From Paragordius varius (lineage: Eukaryota > Nematomorpha), in assembly GCA_964247055.1 (NCBI GenBank), contig OZ176053.1:12710001-12774000 (forward strand): a DNA stretch of 64,000 nt, written 5' to 3'. Below the pieces are notes generated by a model that was not told where the DNA came from, did no database searches, and was given only the letters and a program-made list of their open reading frames with translations. Below are positions 38,867-50,137 of this stretch, piece by piece. Each line of letters opens with the position of its first letter. The first letter of the stretch is position 1. The translations under genes and the position numbers were made by a program.

Positions 38867-40006
38867 CACTTGGATACAACACATTCATTTTAGTGCTTCG
38901 ATTCAAATTGGGGTAGTTAAATACCCCAGGCCTCTTTAAAATTATATTCATTAAAAAATATGAAGGGAATGGAAATGGCAAAATTTTGCACTTATATAAC
39001 ATTAATAAACCGAAATATATAAAAAATTTTATTTAAAAATACTTGATATTGCTTATCTTAACACTTCGATTCAAATTGGGGTATCTAAATACCCCAGACT
39101 AAATTTAAATTAAAATTTTAAAAAAAACTACTGAAGGAAACGGTCCGAATTAAAATTTATGCTTCTATCCTGATTAATATTATATAAATATGCCAAAATA
39201 TCTTGATAAAATTTTGTTTTGAAAAAAAAGTTCCATCTCAAACTACTTCGACGCCATTTTTATTTTACAAAATTTTTGTAAAATATCGTCTTTATTTAAT
39301 TTTAAGGGTAAAACTAAAGCTAATTTTTTATATAAATTATATCTAACATTGATAGAAATAGAAAAAGCGGTTTATTTTGTATTATTTTTCAATTTTAAAA
39401 TTTGACACATGTCACGTTGACGAAATTTTTACCTTTCGGTTTTAGCTCAAAATAAGTAATATCAAGTATTTTTGAATAAATATTTTTATATATTTCGGTT
39501 TAGTAATGTTATATAAGTGCAAAATTTTGCCATGGTTTTGATTCCTTTTATACTTTTTTAATTTGATTTTAAACGGGCCTGGGGTATCCAACCCCAATTT
39601 GAATCGAAGGACTAAAATGAGTGTGTTGTATCCAAGTGTTAAGCTAAAACCGAAAGGTAAAAATTTAGTCACCTTGACATGTGTGCAATGGTAAAATTGA
39701 CAAAATAATCCGCTTTCTATTTCTATTAATGTTAGAGATAATTTATAAAAACTAGCTTTAATACCCTTAAAATTAGGGGAAAATGATATTTTGCAAAAAT
39801 TTTGTAAAATAAAAATGGAGTCCAAGTATTTTGACATGTAACCTTTTTTTTCAAAGTAAATTTTTTTTAAGACATTATGGCATAATTATATAATTTTTAT
39901 TAAGATAAAAACATTAATTTGAATTAAGACCGTTTTCAGTTGTTTTTTAAAATCCTAACTCAAATTTAGTCTGGGGCATTTAGATACCCCAATTTGAATC
40001 GAAGTG
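38867..40006 (+). mobile_element. TTAA-type family C element, split by a second copy
   Basis: The left end is cacttggatacaacaca with cttcgattcaaattgggg nearby; the right end is ccccaatttgaatcgaagtg followed by TTAA (40,007-40,010). The body is about 560 bp when the insert at 39,062-39,638 is ignored, matching the uninterrupted copy at 48,277-48,833. It is non-coding. TTAA targets and CAC-type ends point to a piggyBac-like mobiliser (inference). Confidence 0.8.
39062..39638 (-). mobile_element. TTAA-type family C element inserted in its own relative
   Basis: A reverse-oriented copy bounded by TTAA on both sides (39,058-39,061 and 39,639-39,642). Left end cacttcgattcaaattgggg, right end tgttgtatccaagtg. 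Removing it rejoins the interrupted outer copy exactly as in the copy at 48,277-48,833. A shorter inverse of the 38.9 kb left end makes the pair a potential hairpin. Confidence 0.85.
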
Positions 40007-40739
40007 TTAAAATAAAATTACATATATAAAGCAAAACAATATTTTCAAAATATTTTATTTTATATGTGAACTCTGAAAGTTTTAAGTTTATTATACTATT
40101 AAAATGGGCTAATTCACTGAAAAACATGCCAGAATTGCGAAAATTTCAATCTAAAATATTTTATAAAAAATGCATAATTTTTTCAAAAGTTTATTGGAGC
40201 GTACTAATACTATTTTCAGTCATGAGTGGTTAAATGCTTTAAGATAAAAAAACTATTTTTTTATATATTTTGATGATGCTGAAGATTTCTATCACTAAAT
40301 ATTAATCTAAAGGTTCTTGGCTTAAAAATTAATTTTGTAGAAAAACACAATATTAAATTAACTTAAATTTGAGTGAATATATTAATCATAATTCTAATGT
40401 GATACAAATGTTTAATCGAATTATAGAAAAAGTGGTTGCTCAATATTTTTAAGTGTTCTTTAACTGTTTCCATCATTTAAATGGAATGAAGTGAGCTTCA
40501 AAAAAATTTTGGTAAAAAAATATTTTTTGGAAAAAGTATGCATTTTTTAAAAAATATTTTTAGTTGTTATCAAAATTTAGCATATATTAAATTCATAGCT
40601 CCATCTCGAAATTTTTGCCTTTATTTTAAGATCAGCCTATTTTAGAAATGAAAAAATGGACTTTTGGAGCTTACATCTAATTAATTTTTTTGAAAATATT
40701 GTTTTCCTTTTATGTATTTGGTATATTTTAGAATAGGTA

Positions 40740-41330
40740 GGTAGGTAAATCCTTAGATCGATTTAGATCCCATGAAAATAAAAAAACTAGTTCTCTCCAC
40801 TTGTCTCTGTCCCTGCAATTTCCTTTAATTCGCTTATATATCTATCAAGTTCCTATTTACAGTTTCCAACCATCTTAAAATCGGTTTTTCGTCTTTATTT
40901 CTTCCTTTTCAAAAATCAAATCTTTCTTGAGGGGTGATCTTAAAAGGTGTCTGTACATAAACTTTCTTTTTATTTTAGCTCCCATTAAGATACTCTCAAT
41001 AAATTTTTTTCGTATTTTTATTCCTCTTGTCAAAACACGTTATATTCAACATTCTCCTCCAATAACACATTCTAAATGATGCAAACCTTTTTTATCGTTC
41101 GGTTTTAATGTCCTTACTGCAGCATACGTCGCTACCGCAAACCTGCATTTTATTACTCTCACTTTGTTTTCATAGTGGTATCTTCACTTTTTAATAATTT
41201 ACATTTTCGCAGATGATCTAATGCGAGGCGACATTCAATATCTGGCGTGGGGAATTCTTTAATATCAATAAGAGAGACTAAGTATTATATAATTTAATAC
41301 CGATACTGAGGCGTCGTCTATGGTTTTAGG
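40740..41330 (-). mobile_element. Decayed LINE (non-LTR retrotransposon) 3' coding remnant
   Basis: On the minus strand, broken frames read DIECRLALDHLRKCKLLKSE, then VRVIKCRFAVATYAAVRTL, and near the end DRDKWRELV. These follow the order of the region downstream of reverse transcriptase in many LINEs: an I-x-x-R-I-x-x-A-type stretch, a K-x-R-x-x-x-x-V-x-x-x-Y stretch, then D-R-x-x-W-R-x-L-V. Frameshifts and stops are frequent, so the copy is dead. The clade cannot be named. Confidence 0.55.
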
Positions 41331-41899
41331 TTGGTTTTTTGATAAACTCATTTTTTTAGGATTGAGGTTTAATTAATATATTTTACTATGGTATTACTAG
41401 CTTTCACCAAAAAAAATATTAAAAAACCGCAAATTTTTCCATTTTTTCATATGGAGCACTTACCACCAAAGTGTAAACAACTTTTTATATGGGCCACACC
41501 CGAAGGCACCATGATAATACTCATACATTTTCATATAAATATATTTCATCACTATTTTTATACCACTCCTGATTTAGGATGCAATGTAATAAAACTCTTT
41601 TAGTGGTTTTGCAAATATGGCGAAAATAATTTTTTTAATTTCTCTTCATGTTATCACTTATTGTGATCGCCATATATGTAAATATATGGTTAACACTTCA
41701 TGATCTTTTCAATTTTGTCCCTGTTGGCATATTGAGGTAGTTTTTATAAAACTAAATCTTATTAAACTACTTGAAAGCTTACTAAAGTTATTACTTACAT
41801 TTTGTTATATTATACATTAGTTGCGGCAAAAAAGTTTGAAAGGATTTTTTATAATTTTACATAATTTCTTTTTGTATTATACGCCTAAAAGGCTAAAAA

Positions 41900-42900
41900 C
41901 ATATTCGGCCTAAAATCCTAATTACTTTCTAGGATATATGAATTTAAAATCGCTCTAGGATATAAACTACACCATAATGTTATGAAAAGCATGTTTTCGA
42001 AAAATGCGAAGCCCTATATATTTCAAAAATATTTTCAGGACAAAGTAGATGCCTTATAGTTTTGATAGTAGATTTTTCAGGCGCTCACGTAACTCCACTT
42101 TTTAAAGCAGCCCTTAGTTTTGTCCCATCTCCGGATTTCAAAAAATATTTCGTAGAAATTTTCTGGAAGCAAGCCCATTCGAATTCGAAATATTTTTTTT
42201 TATTATTTACACACATTGTGATTTAGCCATTTTTATGAATCCCCTCAGTTGCCCTCCGCCAGTGTAAAATTGGATTTCAAAAAATGGTTTTGAAGCGATT
42301 TTTTGAACGTGGATGACTATTCAGTTTCAAATTTTGTTTAAGTCTATTATGGTGTATTTAAAAGTATAAAATCCCTTTTTCAATGGTAAATACTGTCACC
42401 TCATATTTTGATGAAATTAATTATCTTAAAATTTAGATTAAATATAAATTACGTTTTTCAGAAAATATCTAGTGATTATTTAGTCGGCCGCTTCTTAAGA
42501 CGCCAGGTACGGCTCAACACTTTGTTATGAGCCACCATAATGGATGATTTTAACCTTGTTTTCGATAATCCTATAAGGCCGGGTTGTTAAGAAACTGGTC
42601 GTGTAGCGACTCTTAGCTTTCTCATAAATAAGCGTTTTCCATTCTGGACATCTTGAGACTTACGAATTATTTAAGAGAGGGTAAGGTTTGCAACTGATTT
42701 TATATTTTTGCTCTCTATAATGGCAAAAAAATAGTCATAGGCTGTTTTATATTAACGACTGGGCAGGCCCACCTCTGTAAAATACGTCACCATAAAAAGC
42801 GAGTTTTGAAGCAACTTTACAGTGTATAGTTTTCTACCCAGATCGATATATAATAATTTTAAAAACGTGAAATTGGCAAATGGAAGCGCATTTATTATTG
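41900..42900. repeat. Degenerate, GC-richer repeat-like block
   Basis: This kilobase stands out from its surroundings by more G+C and recurring short phrases such as ttttgaagc and gatttcaaaaaat. It has no long open frame. It looks like an old interspersed or tandem repeat, but I cannot assign it. Confidence 0.35.
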
Positions 42901-43057
42901 TACTAATACAAGCCGAAGAATAATTTGCTAAAACCTGGATATAAAATAGAGTAGCTAAAAATAATTAAGTTTTTTATTCTTTTACAAAAAAACTGTGATA
43001 GGTTTAAATTTGATTAATGTTTTACAATATATTTTCATTTAAGTTTTCTATACACAG

Positions 43058-43327
43058 AAAACTTTTATACAAAACAAAAAGACCAAAAGGTAACCATATT
43101 TTAAAAAACTATGATTTTTCCTACAAGAAATATATGATTTGAATTTTGTATTACATAATTGTGGTTACCAAATAACTCCTTATTTTCTTACCCAATACAA
43201 TGAGTTACATTTAAATAAATCAAGATTTGAAAAATGTCTTGAGAAATGTTTTTACGTTTTGCTTGAAAAACCTGAGTTTTTACTGTTAATAACCAACTTG
43301 GAATCTATGTGGCAAAAACAAGCCTAA
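43058..43327 (+). CDS. Last two exons of an unidentified plus-strand gene
   Basis: Exon 43058-43089 (acceptor tacacag, donor AAAAG then gtaacc) joins in phase across a 38-nt intron to exon 43128-43327, which ends in TAA. The joined tail reads KLLYKTKRPKEIYDLN, then FVLHNCGYQITPYFLTQYNE, a Lys/Glu-rich helix and MWQKQA. AATAAA follows about 50 nt after the stop. The sequence looks like real protein, with mixed hydrophobic and charged residues, but I do not recognise the family. Upstream exons were not found; the DNA before it is repeat-like. Confidence 0.45.
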
Positions 43328-43375
43328 CATTTAGCTTAACTATTTTTTGGTTAATTTTATAACCCATACATGACA

Positions 43376-43381
43376 AATAAA
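43376..43381 (+). terminator. Candidate poly(A) signal
   Basis: AATAAA on the plus strand about 50 nt downstream of the stop at 43,327. Confidence 0.4.
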
Positions 43382-44096
43382 ATTATAATATATCATTATA
43401 AAATTTTTAATTGCAGTTTTAATTGTATACTACAGAATAATTACTTTCGATTCGGTTAATTTTTATTTTGTTCAACTCACCGCGACGCTGAGCATAAACT
43501 AGTATTATTTATACTTTAACGTGATAGCTTAGGGTTTCAAAAAAAATCCAAAAATTAATTGATTAATAGAGCCTTAATAATATTTTTACAGTAAAAATCG
43601 TAATATAGAAAAAGTAAACTTAAAATGAATACCATATCATTTATAACTATTTAGGCTTAAATTATTAAATTTTCTTAATTTGATTTCGCAACTTAAGCTC
43701 TAATTTAAATTTAATTGTTGATATAAAGAGATATTCTTTTTTTGTCCTTTATAGTCACTCAAAAAGTACAAACCTATGTCAAATGACCCAATAAAATAGT
43801 CATTAATATGTCATTTATATTTGAAAAATAATAAAGTGAAGAAAACGAAGGTCTATTATTATACTAAATTAAATATAAAAAATGAGGCATTACAATTTAT
43901 AAATAGACCCTTTGTCAATAATTTATCAAAATAAATAATTTATTAATATTTAATCCTTTATACATATATAAATATATAATAGAAAATATATATATATATA
44001 TATATATATGGACATAATGTAATCATCTAAAATTTGTTGATTTCAAACAGTCAAATATTTACACCATGTTGTACTTTTATATATGTGTGATGACCC

Positions 44097-44102
44097 TTTA
44101 TT
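44097..44102 (-). terminator. Poly(A) signal of the SLC17-type gene
   Basis: AATAAA on the minus strand, about 54 nt after the stop codon at 44,156-44,158. Confidence 0.6.
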
Positions 44103-44155
44103 GTGATAGATTGTCTTTCTTTAAGAAGGCGGAAGGGTGGAATCGAATGTTAGAA

Positions 44156-47100
44156 TCACAAGATAAGTTGTGTGGTACTACTGTGACTGCAATAAAAAAG
44201 CGCTCCGAGAATGTTAACTAAACCCGCAATCCAAAAAACTGCTGACCAGCGGCCTTGGGTTTTATGGACCAAATCGGCAGTCAAAGGACCACATATAACA
44301 CCAGGTAAGGCACCTATCGTATTCGCTATCGCAAAGGTCGTACCTAAACAAATAAAATGCATTGTATAGCCATAAATTATATAACATATTTCACTATGAG
44401 TAATTCCATTAAGAAAAATGACTATAGATAATAAAAAACGAACCATTTCGGATGTATAATCATATAATTAAACACAAATGCCAAAATAAACACAAAAGCA
44501 AACTTATGAATGTTCGCTAATGCCATTCTCAGCAAATCAAAGATGCCTTATGCAAGCAGTTTATGTAATTTTTAAATTTAATAACATCTACATCTTATTA
44601 ATAGTAATTTTTAATAGTCACAATCAATCAGACCTCTAATAAAAACGAAAAATATTTATCTATCGGTATTTAATAATTTTGTAAATTTTTCAAATAAACA
44701 TAAAGTTTCTAGGACTTAAAACAATAGATAAAATCTAATAATCAGTTTAAAAATAACTATACATTTTTTATTTTTTTAATATTTTGGAATTCATTAAAAG
44801 CCAATCGTTTTAAATTCGAAAAAACCAATTATTAATTTTAAAACAACATTGAAACTCAAACTCATTAACCCACAGAATCCACTTAATTTTTGACCGATTG
44901 TCAATAAATATTGTATGATATGAAAAAATGTTGTAAAACAGAAAAAAAATTTATAATTTCAACCATTTGTTGGTTTTTACTCATAAACTCCTATTTTACA
45001 AAAAGTTTTGCAAAAAATAGTCATTATTTGGAATAAACCAATTCTCAATTAATGCAATATAAATATAAATGAACCATAAAACTTTAATGACAGGGGGCAA
45101 AGGGTAAAAGAAAGAGTTTTAAAAGCGTTTTACCAGCATGCCTTGGAACAATGTCTGAATGATTGCTGAGATGTCCGCAACTGTTGCAAGCGATCGCTGC
45201 CATGGCCAGACTGATGAAAGCGATAGCAACCAGGACATTGTGTGTGGCGGAGATGGCCACAAACAGGAGTGCTGGAATGCACAAACCAATGCAAGTCATC
45301 AATCGCCGCACGTAGAGAAGCGAACGGCCTTGTCGCACCAACAGCAGTTCGGCCCAATGAGCCACGCCAACACCCGCAACCGAGTTAACGGCATAAGGGA
45401 TGGCTGTCAGGCTGAGATGGTCAGCTCGAGCGCCCAGTCGGGTTGAAAGATACGTCGGTAACCAGTGTGCCACAATGTAATTGGACCAATTCATGGCAAA
45501 ATGTGCTGCGTAAATGGCATAAAGTGGTCCGCTCATAAAGTAGGGCAACCACGCTTGAAGGCAAGGCTCTATCCGAGCGGACCAAACCTTAGATTCGCGC
45601 AATCCAAACGGCAATACAAGGCGTCGAAAGCACATCAACAAATTCGAAGGTTCAGACGCCATCGTAGATGAAGATAAAGTTGCTGGTTTGAGGGAGGTGC
45701 TATCATCAACCTTAAAAACATAAAAGTAAGATCATCTCATTAACCACCATTATATACATAAAACAAAATTATTCTTGTGAATAAATTAATATAATATACA
45801 TTTCCCATTTATTACCAAATAATGTATTTTGTGGTATTTAAAGTTTTTTGTGCAAAAAATAACCAATGAGTTTTGAAATAAGACAAACATTGATAATTTT
45901 ATATTAAATATTGCCAGGTTCCATAAACAGCAAAGAATATTATTATTCGAAAAAAGCTTATAGTTTATTAATACAAAATGATAACAATTAAATGTTAAAC
46001 AGGAAAGGATGTTTTCAGCATATTTCTGCATTTTGACATTTCATAACCTTTTTAAGGGAATGGACTAACTAGCATTTAGAAATTAATGTTAAATAGATTT
46101 TGGGCCTTTAAAACGCTTTAGACTCAAATATATTTTTTAGATACCTTAGACTTACAAACTGAATTTTAGTTAGCGGTTAGTCGCAAATGACATTGGAAAC
46201 ATAATTAAAATTTTAAGTGTTGAAGTTGCAAATTGCAAAAAAGTTGCGCTTATAATAAAATTTTTTTAGCCGAAAGTACCTAGAAGTATTTTTGAGTGAC
46301 AACTTAAAATCCTGGAATGTAAAGTGTTATAATTAAATTATAAATTTGTATAATCTTAGACCATAAAAAATCAATAGCTTAACTTGATTTTAGCAGAGAA
46401 GTAATGTTACTAAACCATATTAGGACCAAAATTTAAAGATAGCTAATTGTGTACCTCAAAATCTCTTTGGTTTGGGAAGACATTAGATTTGTTGGGTAGA
46501 AGGGAAAGTGTTCCTTTTTCTTCCACATTTATCCCATGACTTGCAAGCAAAAGTTGTTGGCTTTGTTGGTCATCGAATCCACTACCATTATTATACAGAC
46601 TTAGTGTTCGCCGTTCTTTGTAATACACAAGCCAAAGAATGGTCCATATAAATCCGGACACACCTAAAGCTCTAAAGGAGAAGGTCCAAGGAACATGTGG
46701 AATAATGAGCATGGCCGCACATTGACCAATGGATCCGAAGGCTAGCAAGTAGCCAAAAGCTCGACTTCGTTCTGCGGGAAGCAAAGTTTCAGAATAAACG
46801 TGGAATATTGCAGGGAGGCCAAATCCCTCACCCAAACCCATCAATATTCTTATTGTTATCAAAAATGGAATATTATGAGCTACCCAAGGTGTCATGAATG
46901 TTGAAAGAGACCATAAAAAAACTGCAATAGCCAAAACAAACTTGGCTCCATATTTTGGGGCTGCTCCAGCTCCCATAAGTTGTGAAGTAAAGAATCCAAC
47001 TGAAAATGCACTTAGAATCCATCCTTTTTGGTGAATATTCCAACCATATTCTAGGGACATACTTACTATAGTAATGGGCATGATGACTCTATCAGCAGAA

Positions 47101-47426
47101 TTTATAAGATTTGCTAAGGAACAAAAGGAAATAATTGTTGCATAACTTGAGGGTGATGAAGATAGACTGAAAAACATAATACTATCAAATTGAGCAGAAC
47201 AGGCTGTATGCCATACTAAAAAAAGTAATTAATTATTGGATTAATTTAGCGTGGTAAAATTTAAATTTTACAAGTACATTTTATATTAATATTTTTAGAT
47301 ATTTGTTATTATCAGAAAAATACCACTCATAATAAAGCACACATAGGTGATGATTAATTTAAATCTGTAGCAAGATTGTCCACAAACATTCACGGTTTTT
47401 ACAAAAGATATGGCTTGCCATTTGTT
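44156..47426 (-). CDS. SLC17-type major facilitator transporter (organic anion / phosphate family)
   Basis: Exons 47324-47426, 46455-47215, 45134-45710 and 44156-44343 (TGA) chain in phase to about 540 residues; the true start lies further upstream and was not found. The large second exon holds the N-terminal half: SADRVIMPITIVSMS in helix 1, GWILSAFSVGFFTSQ, RILMGLGEGFGLPAIFHVYS and the PAERSRAFG loop, all at SLC17-family positions. The third exon carries the C-terminal half (AAHFAMNWSNYIVAHWLPTY, SDIVPRHAG) and the last exon ends it (FAIANTIGALPGVICGPL). Members move organic anions, nucleotides, glutamate, sialic acid or phosphate across plasma, vesicle or lysosome membranes; the substrate cannot be told here. 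Wording is between animal SLC17A9 and plant ANTR types. The first exon is less certain than the rest. Exon 45134-45710 has unusually high G+C. Confidence 0.88.
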
Positions 47427-48276
47427 CTACAAAGTAAATTATATCTTCGTATTGTTTAAGAATATTATTTATCAATTAACCAATTTTATTCGCACTTGAA
47501 ATTGATAAATGTGTTATTGATTCCAGATAATTAAACATTCTGTGACAAGGCCAAATTAAATTAATATATTCATTTTTTATACCATTTTCATGATATGGCT
47601 TAGAATTTTGGTGTTTTAGTTTTAAATATGAGTAGCATTTTATGTTCTTTTGTGATAACATAATCTAAGTCTAAAATATTTAGAGGAGTTTAAAGCTTTT
47701 TTAATTAAATTGATAGGTTGATATAGTTGACATAAATATAAGCGATAAAAAAACCTAGAATAACCATATATTAAAAATGGATTAAAAATATTAGTGCACC
47801 AAACATTACCATAGCTGTTTGACACATTTGTGACTATACTCCAAATAAGTAGATCATGTTAAAATATATATAAAAAAGCACTTTTAGCGCGCCCTGTTGG
47901 CCTCAAGGGGTACTATGGATTAAGACTCTTTTAATAGATAAATTTTGATTAATTTGCGCTTATAAAACTATCTACAATATCAAAGTTGGGTAGCTTATTA
48001 ATTATCATAGGAGATTTTCATGGTGCTTTGGTTTTGACCCTTACCAGTCATTTAAAATTATTATACCTTATTGCTATTGTCTATATCGGAAAAGGCAAAA
48101 TTAACGTCATTACACTGTGGTTAAGATAAACATCCCGATGAACTAAAAGCTATGTTTTAAACGAAATTGATTTATTTGAAATCACACACATTTTAAGACC
48201 GAAATATATGGTATAAATGTTTAGCATTATTGAATTATTACGAAATATATTGTTTCCGCCATTCTACATTTATTAA

Positions 48277-48833
48277 CACTTAAATACAACACATTGATTT
48301 TAGTACTTCGATTCAAATTGGGGTAGTTAAATACCCCAGTCCTGTTTAAAATTAAATCCTTTAAAAATTATGGAAGGAATCGAAACCATGGCAAAATTTT
48401 GCAGTTGTATAACATTAATAAACCGTAATATATAAAAACTTTATTCAAAAATACTTGATATTACTTATTTTAAGCCAAAACCGAAAGGTAAAAAGTTAGT
48501 CAACGTGACAAGTGTGCAATGGTAAAATTGAAAAATAATACAAAATAAACCGCTTTTTCTATTTCTATCAATGTTAGATTTAATTTTATCCCTAAAATTA
48601 AATGAAGACGATATTTTGCAAAAATTTTGTAAAATAAAAATGGCGTCGAAGTGGTTTGACATAAAACTTTTCTTTCAAAACAAAATTTTATTTAGATATT
48701 TTGGCATATTTATATGATTTTTATTAGGATAGAAGCATAAATTTAAATTGCAACCGTTTCCTTCAGTAGCTTTTTGAAAATCATAATTCAAATTTAGTCT
48801 GGAATATCTAGATACCCCAATTTGAATCGAACT
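48277..48833 (+). mobile_element. TTAA-type family C element, uninterrupted copy
   Basis: Starts right after TTAA (48,273-48,276) with cacttaaatacaacacattg and the subterminal cttcgattcaaattggggta; ends with ccccaatttgaatcgaa, where the terminal bases are eroded. About 557 bp, non-coding. It provides the intact order used to interpret the split copy at 38.9-40.0 kb. Confidence 0.85.
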
Positions 48834-49234
48834 CGCATTACCGAAAATTTGTTATATTTTGAGCAATTTTCGGTTTTTTTTTGATAATATAATCACGCAT
48901 TATCGGCATTAAGTTAGTTAAAAAAGTTGCCCATTTTAGATAGGTCCAAAAATACAACTTCCGAAACCCAAATCTAAAATTTGAAGACTTTATAAATATG
49001 GCTTTGTTTTTATTACAGTTCATTATTTTAGTGATTTTATTTAAAATCAAGCATTTAGTTTTTGTTAAAAAATTTTATTAAACAAAATATGAAATATTAT
49101 GGTGGATTTTACGTATTTGTTTTTTATATTTGATTCTCTTATATGTCGTTAAACTCCAAAATTTAATCAGAGTCGGAAAGCTAATCATGTCTATTTAAAG
49201 TTGTTTACTAAAACGAGAAGTACCCCTATAATAT

Positions 49235-49494
49235 ATTTACCATTTACAGTTCAAATTCACTCTTTAACAATTCAATTTACCCTAAAAATAAATTGTGTTT
49301 TCGAACTTTTATAACTCGTTATGAATTATATCTTTATGGCATAGTTTTTTCAGTATTATTTTAAATTAAAACAAAATATTATTTTATAAAAATATATAAA
49401 AATACAGGTAATTTCTAATCCTAAAAAACACATAATTTATTTGAGGATGAATTTAAATTGTTTAAGGGTGAATTTGAATTGTAAATGGTATATA
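49235..49494. mobile_element. Foldback/MITE family B, copy 2
   Basis: The ends ttaccatttacagttcaaat and attgtaaatggtata are inverse to each other and match the copy at 32,001-32,336. The internal part shares cttttataactcgttatgaa-like and gcataatt-type blocks. It lacks the expanded 21-bp tandem units of copy 1. Confidence 0.8.
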
Positions 49495-50137
49495 ATACTG
49501 CTTTAAATTTCAAAACCCTATTCTACGTTTTGTGAGAAAGGGTTGGGATTTTACAAACTGGAAAAAAGGTATCGAACGCAAAATACAAAAAACCAAATGC
49601 TTATATCACCTGAATAACAATTTTTTTGCTATAATTTTACAATTATTATATTAAAATATACGTGAAAAGTTTTATATGTATTCTATTTACAGTTTATTTT
49701 GCAAAGCTATTCTGACATTAAAATTTTATTAATTGGATTTTTCTTTTGTTTTTTATATTTTTGTTTCCTACTTACTATCCGATTTTTATAATAAAGTTAT
49801 TTTTTGCAATACGCCGTGTGTATTGTCAATAACTGATAATTTAAAGTGGTGCATCTAGGGTAAATTTTTATTTTAAATTAAAATTGAAGCCGTTATTTAA
49901 TTTAATAAAAATATATCTAAAGATACAAAATTTATTTATAGCGTCAACATTATCATAAAAATATAATAAAAATTAGGCGTTTTACCATTTTAAAGGGTTA
50001 TAGCCAAATTACTGATAATCAGCTATTTGCCGGACTTTTTTTGATTTCACGGATTCTGTAAGGTCTGTTTTTCTAAAATGTTATACAACGTTCAATGTAC
50101 CCGAAAATATTACATTTTATAATATAATTAATACTAG

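Larger units (their letters stand above)
37574..40739. other. Intergenic space upstream of RUNDC1
   Basis: AT-rich DNA with the nested TTAA elements listed separately. Short exon-like phrases occur on the minus strand at about 37,870-38,045 (for example TNRRAEMKLNPIVKE), but they do not chain into a gene. Confidence 0.4.
43328..44155. other. AT-rich spacer with a TA microsatellite
   Basis: Separates convergent genes: the plus-strand gene ending at 43,327 and the SLC17-type gene ending at 44,156. It holds the poly(A) signals of both and a TA run at about 43,986-44,009. Nothing else recognised. Confidence 0.6.
47427..50137. other. Intergenic space between the SLC17-type gene and the plus-strand membrane-protein gene
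   Basis: It must hold the promoter and 5' exons of the SLC17-type gene and perhaps upstream exons of the gene at 50,138. I can support only the two mobile elements listed. Confidence 0.5.

Noticed and set aside
45159-45671. Plus-strand open frames opposite the GC-rich exon
   Set aside because: Antisense shadows of the well supported SLC17-type exon.
49800-50137. Upstream zinc-ribbon exon for the 50-kb membrane protein
   Set aside because: Searched by eye for paired CxxC on the plus strand and found none.
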